Shown: positions 61,001-64,000 of the stretch, in pieces | How the letters are laid out: the number at the start of each line of letters is the position of its first letter | Position numbering within the stretch: the stretch's first letter is position 1 | Source of the DNA: Anisakis pegreffii | Lineage: Eukaryota > Nematoda > Chromadorea > Rhabditida > Anisakidae | Direction: 5' to 3' | Assembly: GCA_035041965.1 (NCBI GenBank) | Contig: JAPYMA010003030.1 | Location: forward strand, 1-64,000 | DNA: 64,000 bases | The notes under the pieces: generated by a model | What the model was told of the DNA's origin: nothing | Seen by the model: the letters and a program-made list of their open reading frames with translations, nothing else | Database searches by the model: none | Program-made: the position numbers and the translations under genes

Positions 61001-61845
61001 GCGTCTCGCATGCTTTTCTGATATCCTTCGATTGAGGAAGCATTTGATTCATTCAGTTGAGTTCATAACTGATCAAAGGAGGGCTCTGTACAACAGGGAG
61101 TAACGTTGTGCGTGAATTTAGCGGTATATCCTGAGGGAAATATCAGCATAATAGCTTATGCAATGACATAAGAAAGGCGCATTCGAATAGCGATACCGAC
61201 CAAAAGCTTATCAGTAACCAACTCAATAATAATGATTCATATCAACGGTAGTTCACTTGCTGATAGCGAAGGTGCTAAAACGAGAACAGTGCTAATGAAT
61301 TATTACTTTTCTTCACTTCAGCAGTGAATGTAATGGGAATGGCAACATAAGTAAGCTTGTCAAAGTGAATTATTTCCTTTGATTCGCAAAACATTGAGAT
61401 GAAAACAAAGCGTTGGCTGTAAGTCTTGGAAGGTGAGATAGACTCTAATAGAGCCGGAATTCAAAGAAACGACGAAAATTTGGCAAAGTATTAAACAGGC
61501 AGATCATCTAATTTGTTGAAACTGAATTTGAGCGTTCCATAAGTGAATACATTTACGCTCAATTTTCACTCACAGACCAATGTTTATGCAGCCATTCTTG
61601 AACCAGTTCTCATTGGAACCTTTCTAGATTTATTGTGATCTTTATGAAAAATGCTATTCTTCACTCATTAGTTCAATTCAAGGTGATAAATTTATACTTG
61701 GATCAGGACTGTGACATCTTTCGAAAAACAAAAAGCACTAAAAATAGCCAAGGAGACTAAACATCGCACCTTTTCCTCCACCACCTCCAGAGACATCATC
61801 TGCATTGTCACCGATGAACTGACCAGCCCGCTTTTCCACAACCAT
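55087..61845 (-). CDS. Calpain cysteine protease (CysPc plus C2-like domain III), fourteen exons
   Basis: Exons in coding order: 61845-61770, 60446-60370, 59265-59173, 58922-58770, 58597-58423, 58309-58159, 58007-57842, 57715-57653, 57493-57318, 57054-56979, 56174-56066, 55994-55831, 55707-55618, 55209-55087; about 563 residues. A short Gly-rich head (GGGGGK) precedes the protease core. The triad is intact: Cys ~160 in [12 protein letters not shown], His ~310 in [11 protein letters not shown], Asn ~336 in LRLRNPWG. Domain III follows, with [22 protein letters not shown] and [15 protein letters not shown], and the protein stops at FANSGMKSQ. No penta-EF-hand region is present, as in C. elegans CLP-1-type calpains. 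These are Ca2+-dependent cytosolic proteases. The first ATG is uncertain; an acceptor lies at 61851, so 5' exons may exist. Confidence 0.93.
55353..55416 (+). repeat. tRNA-T-arm-like (SINE-like) repeat, copy 3
   Basis: The tail ttttgctcggaactgagtgg and gtaccaatatcattaatgtt matches copies at 11815 and 12524; the T-arm part is reduced to gtttcccgttcc. It lies in the last calpain intron. Confidence 0.6.
60577..60595. repeat. Interstitial telomere-like repeat (TTAGGC)3
   Basis: cctaagcctaagcctaagc is three copies of the nematode telomere hexamer read on the opposite strand. It lies in calpain intron 1. Confidence 0.75.
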
Positions 61846-61850
61846 TCTCG

Positions 61851-63119
61851 CTAATAAAATCGATAATTGTTGAAAAGCAATTGATAGAAAATGCAGTGTA
61901 AAAGGTTAGTTTAAGCATGCACACATCATCATCATGCTATACAATATCAAGAGCAAATTTACACATACACTCTCGAGGGGCTTAAAAAGATCATTGTTTA
62001 TGATCCAGCCATTCATATGAAGTCAGTGCTGGTATGACGACATTTACTGGTATGACAGCATTTATAGCGGTGCTGATAAGACGACAAAATTGTTATCATG
62101 AAATTATTGCATGCGTAAAACTGCATGGCAACAGTGCGTAAGACATAAAACTGATGTGTCATCAGTGTAAGACTTCACACTTGTGATGGTGTTAAAATCT
62201 GCTGCTTTTTTGCATCGTCACGGTCGATTAAGCGATATCACATCGAGCATATCATGCCACACATCGATTGTCATAGCACTGGAACATCGTCACACTCCAA
62301 GGAGCTAAAATCAGCAGTAAGCTAGGTACCACCCAAATGTTGCTTTGCAAAATACGTCTTTACATTCGATATACTAGTTTTTGAAAAAATTAGTTAGATT
62401 CATTAACTTTCAAGCAATTGAAAATGCTCACAATTATAATCAGTTCAGGTTTTTCACTGAATTTGAATTCATCAAATAACAATTTGGAGTACCCAGAAAC
62501 GGGTTACGCCGAAACGAGCAACAATCCTGAGTATTCTCAGGTTTACGTAGAAGGATGTCCGTTTCTCTCCACTGTAGGATTCTCGAGATTCTCTAGTCGT
62601 AAACGATGACCAGCAATCTCATAGCTTCATGATAGACTGAACCACTATACATTGATCTTTACATTACTATAGCACTATAGGTTCAGTTTGAACAATGAAG
62701 ATTCAGCTTGAACACACTATAGCCTTCTTTGAATCCATGAAGCTGTAGTCTCGGAAATGTTTCCCTCGGAATCATAATCCAATAGCACAGAAGATGCTGA
62801 AGATACCAGATGATAATAATTCACTGCTTAATTGCAGCACATCGTTTCGCAATTCTCCAGATAAAACTTACATTTGCTGTGATACTGCGCAAATATCGGG
62901 TCATCTTAATGCTCGCCGAAGAGCAAATTCTGGTATCGTCCGACACCAGAATTTTCACTTAAATCAACTGAAGGATTTCCGATCTGTTTGGAGCGACGTT
63001 AATTGAAGACAATAAAGAATTTTGTGAATTATTTCAATGATCCAAAAATTGATAAGTGAAGCAATATGGTGAGCAAAGCTATATTTTTTTAAAGACCAAC
63101 AATTGAAACATCTTCATCA
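61851..63119. other. Region upstream of calpain
   Basis: No recognised gene; may include calpain 5' exons or promoter. A stretch near 62630-62690 (actatacattgatctttaca, ttactatagcactatagg) resembles the dispersed satellite-related repeat. Plus-strand frames at 62418 and 62794 are unidentified. Confidence 0.45.
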
Positions 63120-64000
63120 CAACCCTAGTCTAGCATTGAAATAGTGCATTGGAACGTGCTTGCCCCCTGTGGTGTTCACATACTTTCAATTCACATCTTA
63201 GAATTCATATTCTACAGTATTCTATTCGGATATTGTCAATCATATCGTTAGATGCATGCAGGAATACATTATTTTATTTATTCAGCAATTTTTTTCGAGC
63301 TCTCCTTACAGTTAGGTATTTAATTGCTCGAAAGCGATTTGCTCATCAGAGCGATTCGACTGCATTGAAATTAAAGATATTGAACATCTCAATTGTATCA
63401 GTCGCCTTTCAAGTGCATTTCATCTTGATTCAGGCTGATTATAATATCACTGAAGAGCTTCTCACAGAAACAATCAGGTACCGTTCCTGATAAATCCTTA
63501 TGCTCTAGTTTCCAGCAAAAGCAAAAGTTCCGAATCAGAACTTCCCTTTCGATAAAACAGTTTCAATGATGCAATGTCAAATAGTTGATCAGAGATCAAA
63601 ACATTTTACGGTGATGTTTACTCAATACATTGGAACTTCGCAATAGACTTCTGCATGCACTCTGTCAAAAAACGTCAAACGACGTTCCATACTTACAATG
63701 CTTTAAACACGCACGTGTACACCTACGCACGCTCGCATCCGAGGCATGATACTCGAGATTCATGAACCGTCTGCATCTCTACTTTCTCATATATTCCCAT
63801 GCTATTTTCCTTCTCACTAGTCTTCGCAATGCTGTTTCGACAATTTTCGGCTTGATGACGAAGGCAGACACCCCTCCTGTCCATCGATTTCTAGCCACCA
63901 TGATGGCTTAAATCACTTTTAATTAAGCTGCAATGACTGTACGACTCTTTCTATTTTTTGATATTCATTAGAATCAGTACACCCAATTTTTTCAGTTTCG
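63120..64000 (-). repeat. Large inverted repeat, arm B (runs off the window)
   Basis: Reverse complement of 4846-5720 with scattered substitutions and small indels. Similarity begins near the sequence acaaccctagtctag at about 63120 and continues to the final base, so the repeat extends beyond the window. Its plus-strand frame at 63149-63490 does not agree with the open frame in arm A. Confidence 0.85.

Overview
This window looks like nuclear genomic DNA of a nematode. It is AT-rich, its genes are cut into small exons by GT-AG introns, and its best-supported proteins are conserved eukaryotic families plus two nematode-type (SRSX-like) chemosensory receptors. A short run of the nematode telomere hexamer (TTAGGC on one strand) sits in an intron. 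I cannot name the species. Exon limits below were worked out by hand from reading frame, splice phase and family similarity recalled from knowledge; no alignment was run.

Layout, left to right. 1-2110: five near-identical 408-bp tandem units, each with the same reading frame on the minus strand. 2.1-8.4 kb: no recognisable gene, but one arm of a large inverted repeat (4.85-5.72 kb), old copies of a dispersed ~200-bp repeat (6.1-7.5 kb) and a small tandem repeat. 8.4-26.9 kb is a housekeeping block: TOE1-type deadenylase (+), WDFY1/2-type WD40-FYVE protein (-), TFIIE beta subunit (+), a small single-pass membrane protein (-) and mitochondrial D-2-hydroxyglutarate dehydrogenase (+). 26.9-32.7 kb holds unidentified exon fragments and a GC-rich hAT-like element. 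32.8-35.7 kb and 41.5-44.8 kb hold two related 7TM receptors with matching intron phases. 46-53.7 kb is a 405-bp satellite array with a 100-N assembly gap and degenerate flanks. 55.1-61.8 kb is a calpain (-) with a complete Cys-His-Asn catalytic triad and no penta-EF-hand region. 63.1-64.0 kb is the second arm of the large inverted repeat, still matching at the window edge.

The genes do not form a pathway. They act separately in snRNA/mRNA 3' processing (TOE1), endosomal PI3P recognition (WDFY), transcription initiation (TFIIE beta), mitochondrial metabolite clearance (D2HGDH), chemosensation (the receptors) and calcium-linked proteolysis (calpain). The orientation alternates and I see no operon.

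I found no clearly new biological system. The items most worth checking are the 408-bp array with its conserved reading frame, the 58-kb-spaced inverted repeat, the two-part 405-bp satellite with its dispersed relatives, two non-autonomous transposons with intact target-site duplications, the dispersed ~270-bp repeat family, and the receptor pair.
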